From: Paenimyroides ummariense
Lineage (GTDB): Bacteria; Bacteroidota; Bacteroidia; Flavobacteriales; Flavobacteriaceae
DNA: 64,000 bases
Assembly: GCF_900115115.1 (NCBI RefSeq)
Contig: NZ_FOVI01000011.1
Span: 1 to 64,000 of the forward strand
Reading direction: 5' to 3'
Shown: piece by piece, positions 26,878-35,196 of the stretch
Layout: each line of letters starts with the position of its first letter
Numbering within the stretch: the first letter of the stretch is position 1
The notes under the pieces: model-generated
Seen by the model: only the letters and a program-made list of their open reading frames with translations
Databases searched by the model: none
Told to the model about the DNA's origin: nothing
Position numbers and translations under genes: made by a program

Positions 26878-28113
26878 ATGAAAAAAAATCTACTTCTCAT
26901 TTTATTATTTCTGTCCCTAATTCCTGCGTTTTCTGCTGGTGATCCTTATTATATTAAGTCGGTTTCTTTCAATCAAGGGAATGAATCGCTTATTCCGATT
27001 TTTAGATTGAACGAAAATTTTCGATTTTCGTTTGATGATTTAATGGGAAGCGAAACCGATTATTACTACAAAATTGTGCATTGTACGCGTGATTGGAAGC
27101 AATCTGATTTAAAAGTGACCGAATATTTAAGCGGAATGCAGAATTTACGTATTACTACTTTTGAAACATCATTTAATACATTACAGGCTTTTGTTCATTA
27201 TAAACTTTCGTTGCCAAACCGTGATACCAGATTTTTGATTTCTGGAAACTATAAGATTGAAATTTATAATAATGTGAATGAGAAAGTTATCGAGCGCCGA
27301 TTTGTTTTGTACGAAGATTTGGTTACGGTTTCTATGGAAATTAAAAAAACTCGAGATTTAAAGGTAGCAGCTACAAAGCAAAATGTTTATATGACGATTG
27401 ATTTTGGAACTGCTGTGCTGCAAAATCCAAAGCGAAATGTAAATGTCGTGTTGTTGCAAAACGGACAATGGTACAATGCGTTAACGGGTTTAAGTCCACA
27501 GTATGTGATTGGAAATCAGTTTCAATATCAGTACGATCAAGAGACAAATTTTTGGGCGGGTAATGAATACCTTTTTTTTGATAACAGTGATATTAAAATG
27601 GTAACAAATACGGTTGAAAAAATAACTCGTCAAGATTTGTTCGAAATTACCCTAAGAGCGAGATATCCTTTGAAAGAAAGCAATTTTTATACTTTTTATC
27701 AGGATATAAACGGTGGATTTAAACCAAGAAACGCTCTACGCGAAAATCACAATACCGAAGCCGATTATGCTTGGGTTTACTTTAATTATCATTTAGATAA
27801 ATTGCCATCATCACAAAAATTATATATAGTGGGTATGTTTAATAATTACCAATTAAATAGCGATTACGAATTAAAGTTTAATGAAGCAACACAAACCTAC
27901 ACCACTGCATTGCTTTTAAAACAGGGTTTTACCAATTACAAATACATAATAGCAAACACCAACGGCAAAGTTTTAGAAGAGTTAAACCCCGACGGAAATT
28001 ACTTTGAAACCGAAAACCAATACAATGCTTTGGTTTATTATAAGAACGATTCAGATCGGTACGAAAGAATAATTGGGCTTGGTAAAGCAGATAGCAAATT
28101 GATTACCAATTAA
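26878..28113 (+). CDS. Type IX secretion system Plug protein (DUF5103)
   Basis: 411 residues using the ATG at 26878. An in-frame ATG at 26839 would place 13 residues before the signal peptide (KKNLLLILLFLSLIPAFSAG), so it was rejected. The family (formerly DUF5103) is the Plug that closes the periplasmic end of the SprA translocon when PorV is absent. Conserved landmarks are YYIKSVSFNQGNE near the mature N-terminus, YYYKIVHCTRDWKQSDL, and GDYAWVYFNYHL-like and LYIVGMFNNY segments in the C-terminal carbohydrate-binding-like domain. Location is periplasmic face of the outer membrane. It links this window to the T9SS cargo genes at 9193 and 11122. apaG follows 34 bases later. Confidence 0.88.
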   Translation: MKKNLLLILLFLSLIPAFSAGDPYYIKSVSFNQGNESLIPIFRLNENFRFSFDDLMGSETDYYYKIVHCTRDWKQSDLKVTEYLSGMQNLRITTFETSFNTLQAFVHYKLSLPNRDTRFLISGNYKIEIYNNVNEKVIERRFVLYEDLVTVSMEIKKTRDLKVAATKQNVYMTIDFGTAVLQNPKRNVNVVLLQNGQWYNALTGLSPQYVIGNQFQYQYDQETNFWAGNEYLFFDNSDIKMVTNTVEKITRQDLFEITLRARYPLKESNFYTFYQDINGGFKPRNALRENHNTEADYAWVYFNYHLDKLPSSQKLYIVGMFNNYQLNSDYELKFNEATQTYTTALLLKQGFTNYKYIIANTNGKVLEELNPDGNYFETENQYNALVYYKNDSDRYERIIGLGKADSKLITN

Positions 28114-28132
28114 AAATTTATTCGTAATTTTG
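28099..28132 (+). promoter_or_regulatory. Putative apaG promoter
   Basis: TTG (28099-28101), a 23-base spacer and TAATTTTG (28125-28132). It overlaps the end of the Plug gene; the spacer is slightly longer than usual. Confidence 0.45.
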
Positions 28133-28147
28133 AATAAATTCTAAAAT

Positions 28148-28534
28148 ATGGTTTCAAAAATCACAAGAGGAATAAAAATTATTGTAAAAGTGCAGTATGT
28201 AAAACAAAGTTTGCATTTAAATAATCTTGTGAACTTTTTTAACTACGAAATTAGTATAGAAAACCAAGGGAACGATGTAGTGCAGCTTTTACGCAGATAC
28301 TGGCTTATAAAAGATTCGTTTAATAATGATGAAGTTGTAGAAGGCGACGGAGTAATTGGTCAAAAACCAATTGTAAATCCAAACGAAACCTTTCAATACA
28401 CATCAGGATCATATATTTTAGGTTTTATAGGCAGTATGCAAGGCTATTTTACCTTTGTTAACTTTAGCACATCGCAAATATTTCATGTAAGAATACCATT
28501 GTTTAATATGAGTGTTCCGTATATATTCAACTAA
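28148..28534 (+). CDS. apaG: ApaG family protein
   Basis: 128-residue single-domain protein with the fibronectin-III-like ApaG fold. Diagnostic features are VKVQYVKQS near the start, YEISIENQGNDVVQLLRRYWLIKDS, the GDGVIGQKPIVNPNETFQYTSGS loop and the C-terminal MQGYFTFVN. The family has been linked to Co2+ and Mg2+ homeostasis in enterobacteria, but the biochemical role is unresolved. It sits 14 bases before pruA on the same strand, and the two are likely co-transcribed. Confidence 0.95.
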   Translation: MVSKITRGIKIIVKVQYVKQSLHLNNLVNFFNYEISIENQGNDVVQLLRRYWLIKDSFNNDEVVEGDGVIGQKPIVNPNETFQYTSGSYILGFIGSMQGYFTFVNFSTSQIFHVRIPLFNMSVPYIFN

Positions 28535-28548
28535 AATAGTAAAAACAA

Positions 28549-30174
28549 ATGTCAACAGGATTTTTTAACGTTCCAGTGGCTGTAAACGAGCCGGTTAAAA
28601 CGTATGCTCCGGGAAGTCCAGAGCGTGAACAAGTGCAAAAAGCATTTAAAGAAATGTATCAATCAACGGTTGATATTCCGTTATATATTGGTGGAAAAGA
28701 AGTAAGAACAGGATCTACAAAAAATCTTTTTCCTCCGTTTGATCACCAACATCATTTAGGAACATACCATACAGCAACGCAAGATTTAATTCAAGATGCA
28801 ATCAATGCAGCTTTAGAAGCACGCGTAAAATGGTCGCAAATGGCATGGGAACACCGTGCATCGATCTTTTTAAAGGCAGCAGAATTAATCGCAGGACCTT
28901 ACCGTGCAAAATTAAACGCTGCAACAATGATTGCGCAAGGAAAAACGGTTCATCAGGCAGAAATTGATTCGGCTTGTGAATTGATCGATTTCTTACGTTT
29001 CAACGTGCAGTATATGACCGAAATATACAAGCAACAGCCTATTTCTGCTAAAGGAATTTGGAATAGAGTAGAGCAACGCCCTTTAGAAGGTTTTGTCTAT
29101 GCAATTACACCGTTTAACTTTACAGCAATTGCTGGTAACTTACCTTCTTGTGTAGCAATGATGGGTAATGTTGTGGTTTGGAAACCTGCTGCAACACAAA
29201 TTTATTCTGCAAATGTAATTGTAGAAATTTTCAAAAAAGCAGGATTACCAGACGGTGTTATCAATGTAATTTATGGCGATTCTTCTATGATTACAAATAC
29301 TATTTTAGAGTCGGCTGATTTTGCAGGAATCCACTTTACAGGATCAACAGGCGTATTTAACGATTTCTGGAAAACTATTGGAAATAACATCCACAAATAC
29401 AAAACATATCCACGTATTGTTGGAGAAACAGGCGGAAAAGATTTCGTTTGGGCACATCCATCATCAAATGCAAAAGAAGTAGCAACAGCTTTGTCTCGCG
29501 GTGCTTTTGAATACCAAGGACAAAAATGTTCGGCGGCTTCTCGTGCTTATATTCCTGCATCTTTATGGGAAGAAATTAAAAACTTTGTGATAGAAGATGT
29601 AAAATCTTTCAAAATGGGATCTACCGAAGATATGAGTAACTTTGTATCAGCAGTAATTTCAGAAGGGTCTTTCGATAAATTAGCAAAAGCAATCGATGAC
29701 GCAAAAGCATCAACCGAAGCAGAAATTGTTGTGGGTGGTGGTTACGATAAATCTAAAGGTTGGTTTATTGAACCGACTGTGATTGTAACAACAAATCCAA
29801 AGTATGATACAATGGAGCGTGAATTGTTTGGTCCGGTTTTAACTGTTTATGTTTATGAAGATGATAAATGGGAAGATAGCTTGAAATTGGTTGACAGTAC
29901 ATCTGAATACGCGTTAACAGGTGCCATTTTCTCTGGATGCCGTTATGCAATTGAAACAGCTACTAAAGCATTGGAAAATGCTGCGGGTAACTTCTATATT
30001 AATGATAAGCCAACAGGTGCAGTAGTAGGGCAGCAACCATTTGGTGGCGCAAGAGGATCGGGAACAAACGACAAAGCAGGTTCTATGATTAACTTATTGC
30101 GTTGGGTTTCTCCACGTACAATTAAAGAAACATTTGTACCAGATACAGATTACAGATATCCATTTTTAGGATAA
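28549..30174 (+). CDS. pruA: 1-Pyrroline-5-carboxylate dehydrogenase
   Basis: 541-residue aldehyde dehydrogenase that oxidises glutamate gamma-semialdehyde to glutamate with NAD+, the second step of proline breakdown. The active-site loop YQGQKCSAASRAY carries the nucleophile Cys, and VGETGGKDFVWA carries the general base Glu. ITPFNFTAIAGNLPS, the Rossmann segment and the C-terminal PFGGARGSGTNDKAG match single-domain P5CDH rather than the bifunctional PutA. Length (about 540) is typical of Bacteroidota and eukaryotic type enzymes. No proline dehydrogenase gene is in the window. Confidence 0.97.
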   Translation: MSTGFFNVPVAVNEPVKTYAPGSPEREQVQKAFKEMYQSTVDIPLYIGGKEVRTGSTKNLFPPFDHQHHLGTYHTATQDLIQDAINAALEARVKWSQMAWEHRASIFLKAAELIAGPYRAKLNAATMIAQGKTVHQAEIDSACELIDFLRFNVQYMTEIYKQQPISAKGIWNRVEQRPLEGFVYAITPFNFTAIAGNLPSCVAMMGNVVVWKPAATQIYSANVIVEIFKKAGLPDGVINVIYGDSSMITNTILESADFAGIHFTGSTGVFNDFWKTIGNNIHKYKTYPRIVGETGGKDFVWAHPSSNAKEVATALSRGAFEYQGQKCSAASRAYIPASLWEEIKNFVIEDVKSFKMGSTEDMSNFVSAVISEGSFDKLAKAIDDAKASTEAEIVVGGGYDKSKGWFIEPTVIVTTNPKYDTMERELFGPVLTVYVYEDDKWEDSLKLVDSTSEYALTGAIFSGCRYAIETATKALENAAGNFYINDKPTGAVVGQQPFGGARGSGTNDKAGSMINLLRWVSPRTIKETFVPDTDYRYPFLG

Positions 30175-30179
30175 TATCT

Positions 30180-30214
30180 TATAAAAAAGCCAGCTGAAAA
30201 GCTGGTTTTTTTAA
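30180..30214 (+). terminator. Terminator after pruA
   Basis: The stem CCAGCT (30190-30195), GAAA tetraloop, AGCTGG (30200-30205), then a T-run. The same hairpin occurs at 30757-30785. Confidence 0.88.
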
Positions 30215-30301
30215 TAAAGACATTACGATTTTTGTAGTCTATTACAATTTATAAGATGAAAACAATATATTTAGCATCAAGAACACAAGAACTTTTTATC
30301 A

Positions 30302-30742
30302 ATGGAAGATGTAATAAAGCATAATGAAAATCTTATTTCAATTAAGGGAATCTTTAACAGGCTTTTTTTCTATCAATTGCTTTCGAAGTATTGCTTTAAT
30401 AATTTTTTTTCTTATATGTATTCTTCTTATAATGAATATTTGTTAAGCAAAGAAGATTGTAATTATATTGATTTAGAGAAAGATGAACAATTTGTTTTAT
30501 TAAGTGAATATAATCATAGCGTTGTTGCAGATATTTTAGAAGCATCTTTTCATAATTATCAATTTTTTAAAATTATTTTATCACAAAAAAGCTTAAGTTA
30601 TCATGAAGTTAGATCGATAAAGGCAGTTAATAAAACCTTGGAATTTCATAATGAAATAAACTTCTTTTTTTATAAATCTGTAGAAAATGATGTTTTATGG
30701 ATATTAAAAGATAAAAATATTCCTTTTCCAGACGATTTATAG
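30302..30742 (+). CDS. Small hypothetical protein, possible frameshifted N-terminus
   Basis: 146 codons open from ATG 30302, ending in WILKDKNIPFPDDL. The C-terminal 100 residues (from EYLLSKEDCNYI) look like an ordinary soluble domain, but the first 45 in this frame are oddly rich in Phe, Tyr and Asn. In the +1 frame, ATG 30324 opens a 40-codon stretch with a basic start and a clear transmembrane helix (FRSIALIIFFLICILLIMN) that stops at 30446. A one-base slip at the eight-T run near 30400 would join the two into a membrane-anchored protein. Either this is a real 146-residue protein or the gene is frameshifted. No family recognised. Confidence 0.45.
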   Translation: MEDVIKHNENLISIKGIFNRLFFYQLLSKYCFNNFFSYMYSSYNEYLLSKEDCNYIDLEKDEQFVLLSEYNHSVVADILEASFHNYQFFKIILSQKSLSYHEVRSIKAVNKTLEFHNEINFFFYKSVENDVLWILKDKNIPFPDDL

Positions 30743-30753
30743 AAGTAGTATCA

Positions 30754-30785
30754 TAAAAAAACCAGCTGAAAAGCTGGTTTTTTGT
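30754..30785. terminator. Bidirectional terminator, same hairpin as after pruA
   Basis: The stem AACCAGCT (30761-30768), GAAA, AGCTGGTT (30773-30780), flanked by A and T runs between convergent genes. Confidence 0.88.
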
Positions 30786-30786
30786 T

Positions 30787-31479
30787 TTATTTCTGTTGGA
30801 AATATACTTCTTCGTAAGGTTGAATTAAAACCCAGCCTTCGCCTTGAAACATCATTTGGAATTCTTCGCCGCTGCCACGTCCTAATAAACTTTTAAACGA
30901 AACATTGGTTTTTAATTCAGGTTTTAAATTACCGCTCCACGCTACCGTTGCATTAGGATCTGTAAATACAGGCTCACCTGGTTTTACCAACAACGTTAAC
31001 GGATCGCCGTGTGTTGAAATTGCTACGTGACCATTTCCGGTTAATCGAACTTGAAACAATCCGCCAGACATCATGCCGGCAATGCTTTTAAGCATCGTAA
31101 TTTCGTTTTTAATGGTTTGATCGTGTGCTAAAATATCGTTTCCGTTTACACAGATCGATTCACCTTCAAGTTTTAAAATCTGTACTTTTTTACCAGAATC
31201 GGCAACATACAAACGACCAGTTCCGCTGGCTTTCATTAGTTTTGCACCTTCGCCTGTAAGTGTTTTCTTTAAAAGGTTTCCTAAACCACCAGAAAGCATA
31301 CCTTCACGTTCAAATTTAATGTTACCAACGTATCCAACCATACTTCCATTCTTCGTCCAAACGAACTGGTTGTTCAAATTGATTTCTAACATTTGAGGTT
31401 TTTCTAACTCAAAATAATCGTGTTCTCTTTCGTTTTGACGCGTTTTTTCAACAAACGCTGCCAGTGTGTACTCGCCCAT
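30787..31479 (-). CDS. AIM24 family protein
   Basis: 230 residues of the AIM24 (TspB/tubby-like beta-helix) family. Typical motifs are MLEINLNNQFVWTKNGSMVGYVGNIKFEREG near the start, LMKASGTGRLYVADSGKKVQILKLEGESICVNG, and the Gly-rich centre with GGLFQVRLTGNGHVAISTHGDP. The C-terminal GRGSGEEFQMMFQGEGWVLIQP is also family-like. No signal peptide or membrane segment is present. The bacterial role is unknown; the mitochondrial namesake is required for inner-membrane organisation. It lies downstream of a CsbD gene but is separated from it by a terminator. Confidence 0.93.
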   Translation of the reverse strand: MGEYTLAAFVEKTRQNEREHDYFELEKPQMLEINLNNQFVWTKNGSMVGYVGNIKFEREGMLSGGLGNLLKKTLTGEGAKLMKASGTGRLYVADSGKKVQILKLEGESICVNGNDILAHDQTIKNEITMLKSIAGMMSGGLFQVRLTGNGHVAISTHGDPLTLLVKPGEPVFTDPNATVAWSGNLKPELKTNVSFKSLLGRGSGEEFQMMFQGEGWVLIQPYEEVYFQQK

Positions 31480-31532
31480 AGTCTTTTTTTATTAATTGAT
31501 TGTTTATTAAAAGTAGCAAAAAAAAGATTTGA

Positions 31533-31570
31533 AAAACAAAAAGAGATAACAATTTGTTATCTCTTTTAAA
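31533..31570 (-). terminator. Terminator after CsbD gene
   Basis: The 11-base-pair stem AAAGAGATAAC (31540-31550) / GTTATCTCTTT (31556-31566) with a minus-strand T-run. Confidence 0.88.
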
Positions 31571-31590
31571 ATTAAGTATTTAATGAACCG

Positions 31591-31797
31591 TTAAAGATGG
31601 TTGTCTTCGTCTTGCCAATCTCTAATCTCTTGTTCAATGTCTTCTTTTGTTCTGCCGGTTTTTTCTTGAATTCTACCAACGTATTCATCAAATTTACCTT
31701 CGGCAAACGCTTGGTCATCATCAAACCACTCTCCGTATTTTTGTTTAACGGATCCTTTGATTTTGTTCCATTTTCCTTCTAATTCTAATCTGTTCAT
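31591..31797 (-). CDS. CsbD family stress protein
   Basis: 68-residue small acidic helical protein. The family motif is clear: ELEGKWNKIKGSVKQKYGEWFDDD followed by AEGKFDEYVGRIQEKTGRTKE. CsbD proteins are general-stress-induced (sigma B regulon in Bacillus), cytoplasmic, and of unknown mechanism. The start is ATG 31797; the minus strand upstream carries TAACTTTA, one base off the TAnnTTTG box. It stands as a single gene. Confidence 0.94.
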   Translation of the reverse strand: MNRLELEGKWNKIKGSVKQKYGEWFDDDQAFAEGKFDEYVGRIQEKTGRTKEDIEQEIRDWQDEDNHL

Positions 31798-31872
31798 AGC
31801 AATATGATTTAAAATTAATAATACTAAAGTTAGAAAATGTAATTTAAAGTGGCTGTTAAAAAAGTTATAAAT

Positions 31873-31900
31873 AAAAAACGACCCGAAGGTCGTTTCTTGA
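31873..31900 (-). terminator. Terminator of the RND pump operon
   Basis: The stem AAACGACC (31876-31883), CGAA loop, GGTCGTTT (31888-31895) with a minus-strand T-run, 20 bases after the permease stop. Confidence 0.88.
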
Positions 31901-31916
31901 AAATATAGAGAAAAAA

Positions 31917-34900
31917 TTAGTTTTGTTTTTCACCGAATTCATCAACGAAATTCTCGTTTTCATCGTAATCGGCTACCATTAATTCTGCGTAATCGGCTTT
32001 TTTACCTTTTCTGAATCTTCTACCAATTCCATCGAAAATAGCATAAACAACCGGTACAATAATTAAGGTTAAGAATAATGATGATAACAAACCACCGATG
32101 ATTACAATTGCCAAACCGCGGTTAAAATCAGATCCGTCTCCTTGTGCCATTGCAATAGGTAACATACCTATAACCATTGCAATTGTGGTCATTAAGATCG
32201 GGCGGAAACGTGCGTGGTTGGCTGCTACCAAGGCGTCGTACGTGCTGTAACCCAATTCTTTTTTATGGTTGGCAAAGTCCACAAGCATAATGGCGTTCTT
32301 GGCTACCAGACCAATTAACATAATAATACCCAAAATGGTAAAAATATTTAATGTTTGGTTTGTTAATGCCATGAATAATAATGCCCCAATGAACGATAAT
32401 GGAATAGAGAACAAGATGATGAATGGTTTAGAGAAACTGTCATATAACACAACCATTACTGCGTAAACCAATAAGATCGATGCTACTAAAGCAATTCCTA
32501 AAGTACCAAAACCTTCGTCTTGGTTTTCTTTGTTACCACCCCATTTAAAGGTTACACCCGGTTTTAATTTTAATTTAGAGAATTCTGCTTCCCATTCTGT
32601 AGCAATTGTTCCTTCTGATTTACCTACAACTTGTGCCTGGATTGAAACCGATGGTGATTTATCGCGACGTTCTAATAATGTTGGACCGGAACCATAAGTT
32701 ACATCTGCAAACTGCTCTAACATGATTGATTGTCCGTCTTGATTGATGAATTTCAATGTTTTAACATCGTCAATAGTACCACGACCAATTTCATCGTAAC
32801 GTAAGTTAATATCGTACTCAGTGTCTTCGGCACGGTATTTCATGTCGGTATTTCCGGCAAATGCTGTCTGCATGGTCATACCCACAGTTGCAACATTTAA
32901 ACCTAAAGCATTCATTTTATCGCGGTCTAATTTTACAACAACTTCAGGATTTCCATCTTCAGAAGTTAAACGAACCTCACGCGATCCAGGAATTTTCTCT
33001 AACAAATCGGCTGCTTTTTTAGCATACTCCAAAGCGTCTTCTTGACTCGATGCAATTACGGTTAACATAAGCGGCGCTTGTTCTGCACCCATAATACCAA
33101 CTTCAACGGTTTTTACTTTTACGCCAACCAATTCACGCTCCATTTCACGTTTTAGTTTAGCAGAATATACTTTGGTAGATTCTTTGTGTTTGTGACCGTC
33201 TTGAAGGTAAATTTGAATTTCAGATTTGTATTTTGTTCCCGAAGCTGTCATCATACCATCTGAAGCCTGACCAACCGTAGTAATCATTTTTTCGATTTCA
33301 GGTTTTTTCGATAAGTAAGCTTCCGCTTTCTGTGTTAACAAGTTGGTTTGTTCAATAGAAGCATCTTTAGGTAATTCAAACTGAATTAAAAATTCTTCTT
33401 TATCACTTGTAGGGAAGAATCCACCACCAATGTATCCACCAACTGCTAAACCAATCGAAGCAAAGAACAACACCAATGTTAATAACAAGGTAATGATTTT
33501 GTTTTTACGGTTTTTTAACGACCATTCTAAGATACCTGAAATTCCGTTTGTTAATTTGGTTAATCCGGCTTCAAATCCGTATAAGATCTTTCCGAAAAAA
33601 GAATGTTTACTAATGTGCGATAATTTTCCGAAACGAGAATACAACCAAGGAACTACTGTAAACGATACCAATAACGATAACATTGTAGCGATAACAACCG
33701 TAATACAGAACTGACGTAAAATATCGGATACCAAACCGGTTGACATGGCAATTGGTAAGAATACCACCACGATTACCAAGGTAATTGCCGTAACGGTAAA
33801 TCCAATTTCTTTAGCGCCATCAAAGGCAGCACGAACTTTGTTTTTACCCATTTCCATGTGGCGGTGAATATTTTCGATAACCACAATGGCATCATCCACC
33901 AGAATACCAACCACAAGCGATAAACCTAACAACGTCATTAAGTTTAACGTATAGCCTAATAAATTTAAACCAATAAAGGTTGCAACTAACGATAACGGAA
34001 TGGCGATGGTTGCAATGGCAGCATCGCGCAAACTGTGTAAAAAGAACAACATGATAAACGCTACCAAGGCTACCGCAATACCTAAATCTACCATTACGTG
34101 GTCTGCAGCACTAATAGTATAATCTGTAGAATCGGATGCAATTGAAATTTCAATTTTTTGCTGTTCGTAATCTTTTTCAACACCACTTAATAATTTTCCG
34201 TCTTTATCTTTAACAGCAATAGTGTTTTTTACAGCTTCTGAAACTTCTACTGCATTCGCATCAGACTGTTTAAACACCTGCATTAAGATGGTGTTTTTCT
34301 GATCGATACGAGCAATTTTTTCTGGATCTTTAACACCGTCTTGTACATCGGCAATATCGCTTAAACGAATAGATGTACCTGTTGGCGTTGTAATTGGCAG
34401 GTTTCGCATTTGATCTAACGAAGCAAATTTACCAGATAAACGAATGGTTGTTTGGTTGCTTTGTGTTTTAATGCTTCCGGTAGGGAAATCCATGTTAGAC
34501 TGCCCTAAAATCTGTTGGATCTGACCGATTGTTAATCCGTAACCGGCTAATCTTTCAGGATTCACGCTTACTTGAATTTCACGTTCTTCACCACCAACCA
34601 AATCTACTTTTGCCACACCATTAATACGTGCGAAAACTGGCTGTATTTTTTGGTCTAACAAATTGTACAATTCTTTTTCTGTAAGGTTTGATGTTACCGA
34701 AAGGTTCATAATGGCAACGTCATCTAACGAGAATTTACTTAACGAAGGCGTTTCGGCATCGTCGGGCAAATCGTTAATAACCGCATTAATTTTTCGCTGG
34801 GCATCGGTGAGCAAAAAGTTCACATCAGCACCGGTGTTAAGTGTAATCATTACTACCGATACACTTTCCATAGATTTTGATTCGATCTTTTTAACGTTTT

Positions 34901-35123
34901 CCAACGAAGAAACGGCGTCTTCAATTACTTTGGTAACCGAAGTTTCAACCTCAGACGGAGCTGCTCCCGGATATATTGTTTGAACCGTAATTACGTTTAC
35001 GTCGAATTTTGGGATTAATTCGTACCCCATACTAAAGTACGAAGCAATACCCCCAAGAATCAGCATCAAAAATACGATGATGATGATACTGGGTCTTTTT
35101 ATTGATATTTCAGATATTTTCAT
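31917..35123 (-). CDS. RND efflux transporter permease (HAE1/AcrB-like)
   Basis: 1068 residues, the inner-membrane proton/drug antiporter of a tripartite pump. Twelve transmembrane helices and two large periplasmic loops are apparent. The opening MKISEISIKRPSIIIIVFLMLILGGI, the transmembrane-4 proton-relay motif LVDDAIVVIENIHRHME and GLVAKNAIMLVDFAN are characteristic. Length fits HAE1 pumps (about 1030-1070) with a hydrophilic C-terminal tail (about 25 acidic residues). It is last in the tetR-tolC-adaptor-permease operon, after an unusual 73-base spacer. Drug, bile salt or lipid specificity cannot be predicted. Confidence 0.96.
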   Translation of the reverse strand: MKISEISIKRPSIIIIVFLMLILGGIASYFSMGYELIPKFDVNVITVQTIYPGAAPSEVETSVTKVIEDAVSSLENVKKIESKSMESVSVVMITLNTGADVNFLLTDAQRKINAVINDLPDDAETPSLSKFSLDDVAIMNLSVTSNLTEKELYNLLDQKIQPVFARINGVAKVDLVGGEEREIQVSVNPERLAGYGLTIGQIQQILGQSNMDFPTGSIKTQSNQTTIRLSGKFASLDQMRNLPITTPTGTSIRLSDIADVQDGVKDPEKIARIDQKNTILMQVFKQSDANAVEVSEAVKNTIAVKDKDGKLLSGVEKDYEQQKIEISIASDSTDYTISAADHVMVDLGIAVALVAFIMLFFLHSLRDAAIATIAIPLSLVATFIGLNLLGYTLNLMTLLGLSLVVGILVDDAIVVIENIHRHMEMGKNKVRAAFDGAKEIGFTVTAITLVIVVVFLPIAMSTGLVSDILRQFCITVVIATMLSLLVSFTVVPWLYSRFGKLSHISKHSFFGKILYGFEAGLTKLTNGISGILEWSLKNRKNKIITLLLTLVLFFASIGLAVGGYIGGGFFPTSDKEEFLIQFELPKDASIEQTNLLTQKAEAYLSKKPEIEKMITTVGQASDGMMTASGTKYKSEIQIYLQDGHKHKESTKVYSAKLKREMERELVGVKVKTVEVGIMGAEQAPLMLTVIASSQEDALEYAKKAADLLEKIPGSREVRLTSEDGNPEVVVKLDRDKMNALGLNVATVGMTMQTAFAGNTDMKYRAEDTEYDINLRYDEIGRGTIDDVKTLKFINQDGQSIMLEQFADVTYGSGPTLLERRDKSPSVSIQAQVVGKSEGTIATEWEAEFSKLKLKPGVTFKWGGNKENQDEGFGTLGIALVASILLVYAVMVVLYDSFSKPFIILFSIPLSFIGALLFMALTNQTLNIFTILGIIMLIGLVAKNAIMLVDFANHKKELGYSTYDALVAANHARFRPILMTTIAMVIGMLPIAMAQGDGSDFNRGLAIVIIGGLLSSLFLTLIIVPVVYAIFDGIGRRFRKGKKADYAELMVADYDENENFVDEFGEKQN

Positions 35124-35130
35124 TGATATT

Positions 35131-35194
35131 TTTGCTTTAGGCGATAAGCTTAAGGCAGTAAGCTAAATGCTTACCACTTATAACTTACAGCTAA
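35131..35194 (-). repeat. Degenerate 7-base periodic repeat in operon spacer
   Basis: Read on the minus strand, the spacer divides into about nine consecutive 7-base units with a loose TAAGCNN pattern (ttagctg, taagtta, taagtgg, taagcat, ttagctt, actgcct, taagctt and so on). It fills nearly the whole gap between the adaptor and permease genes. No reading frame or simple hairpin explains it. Confidence 0.6.
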
Positions 35195-35196
35195 TT

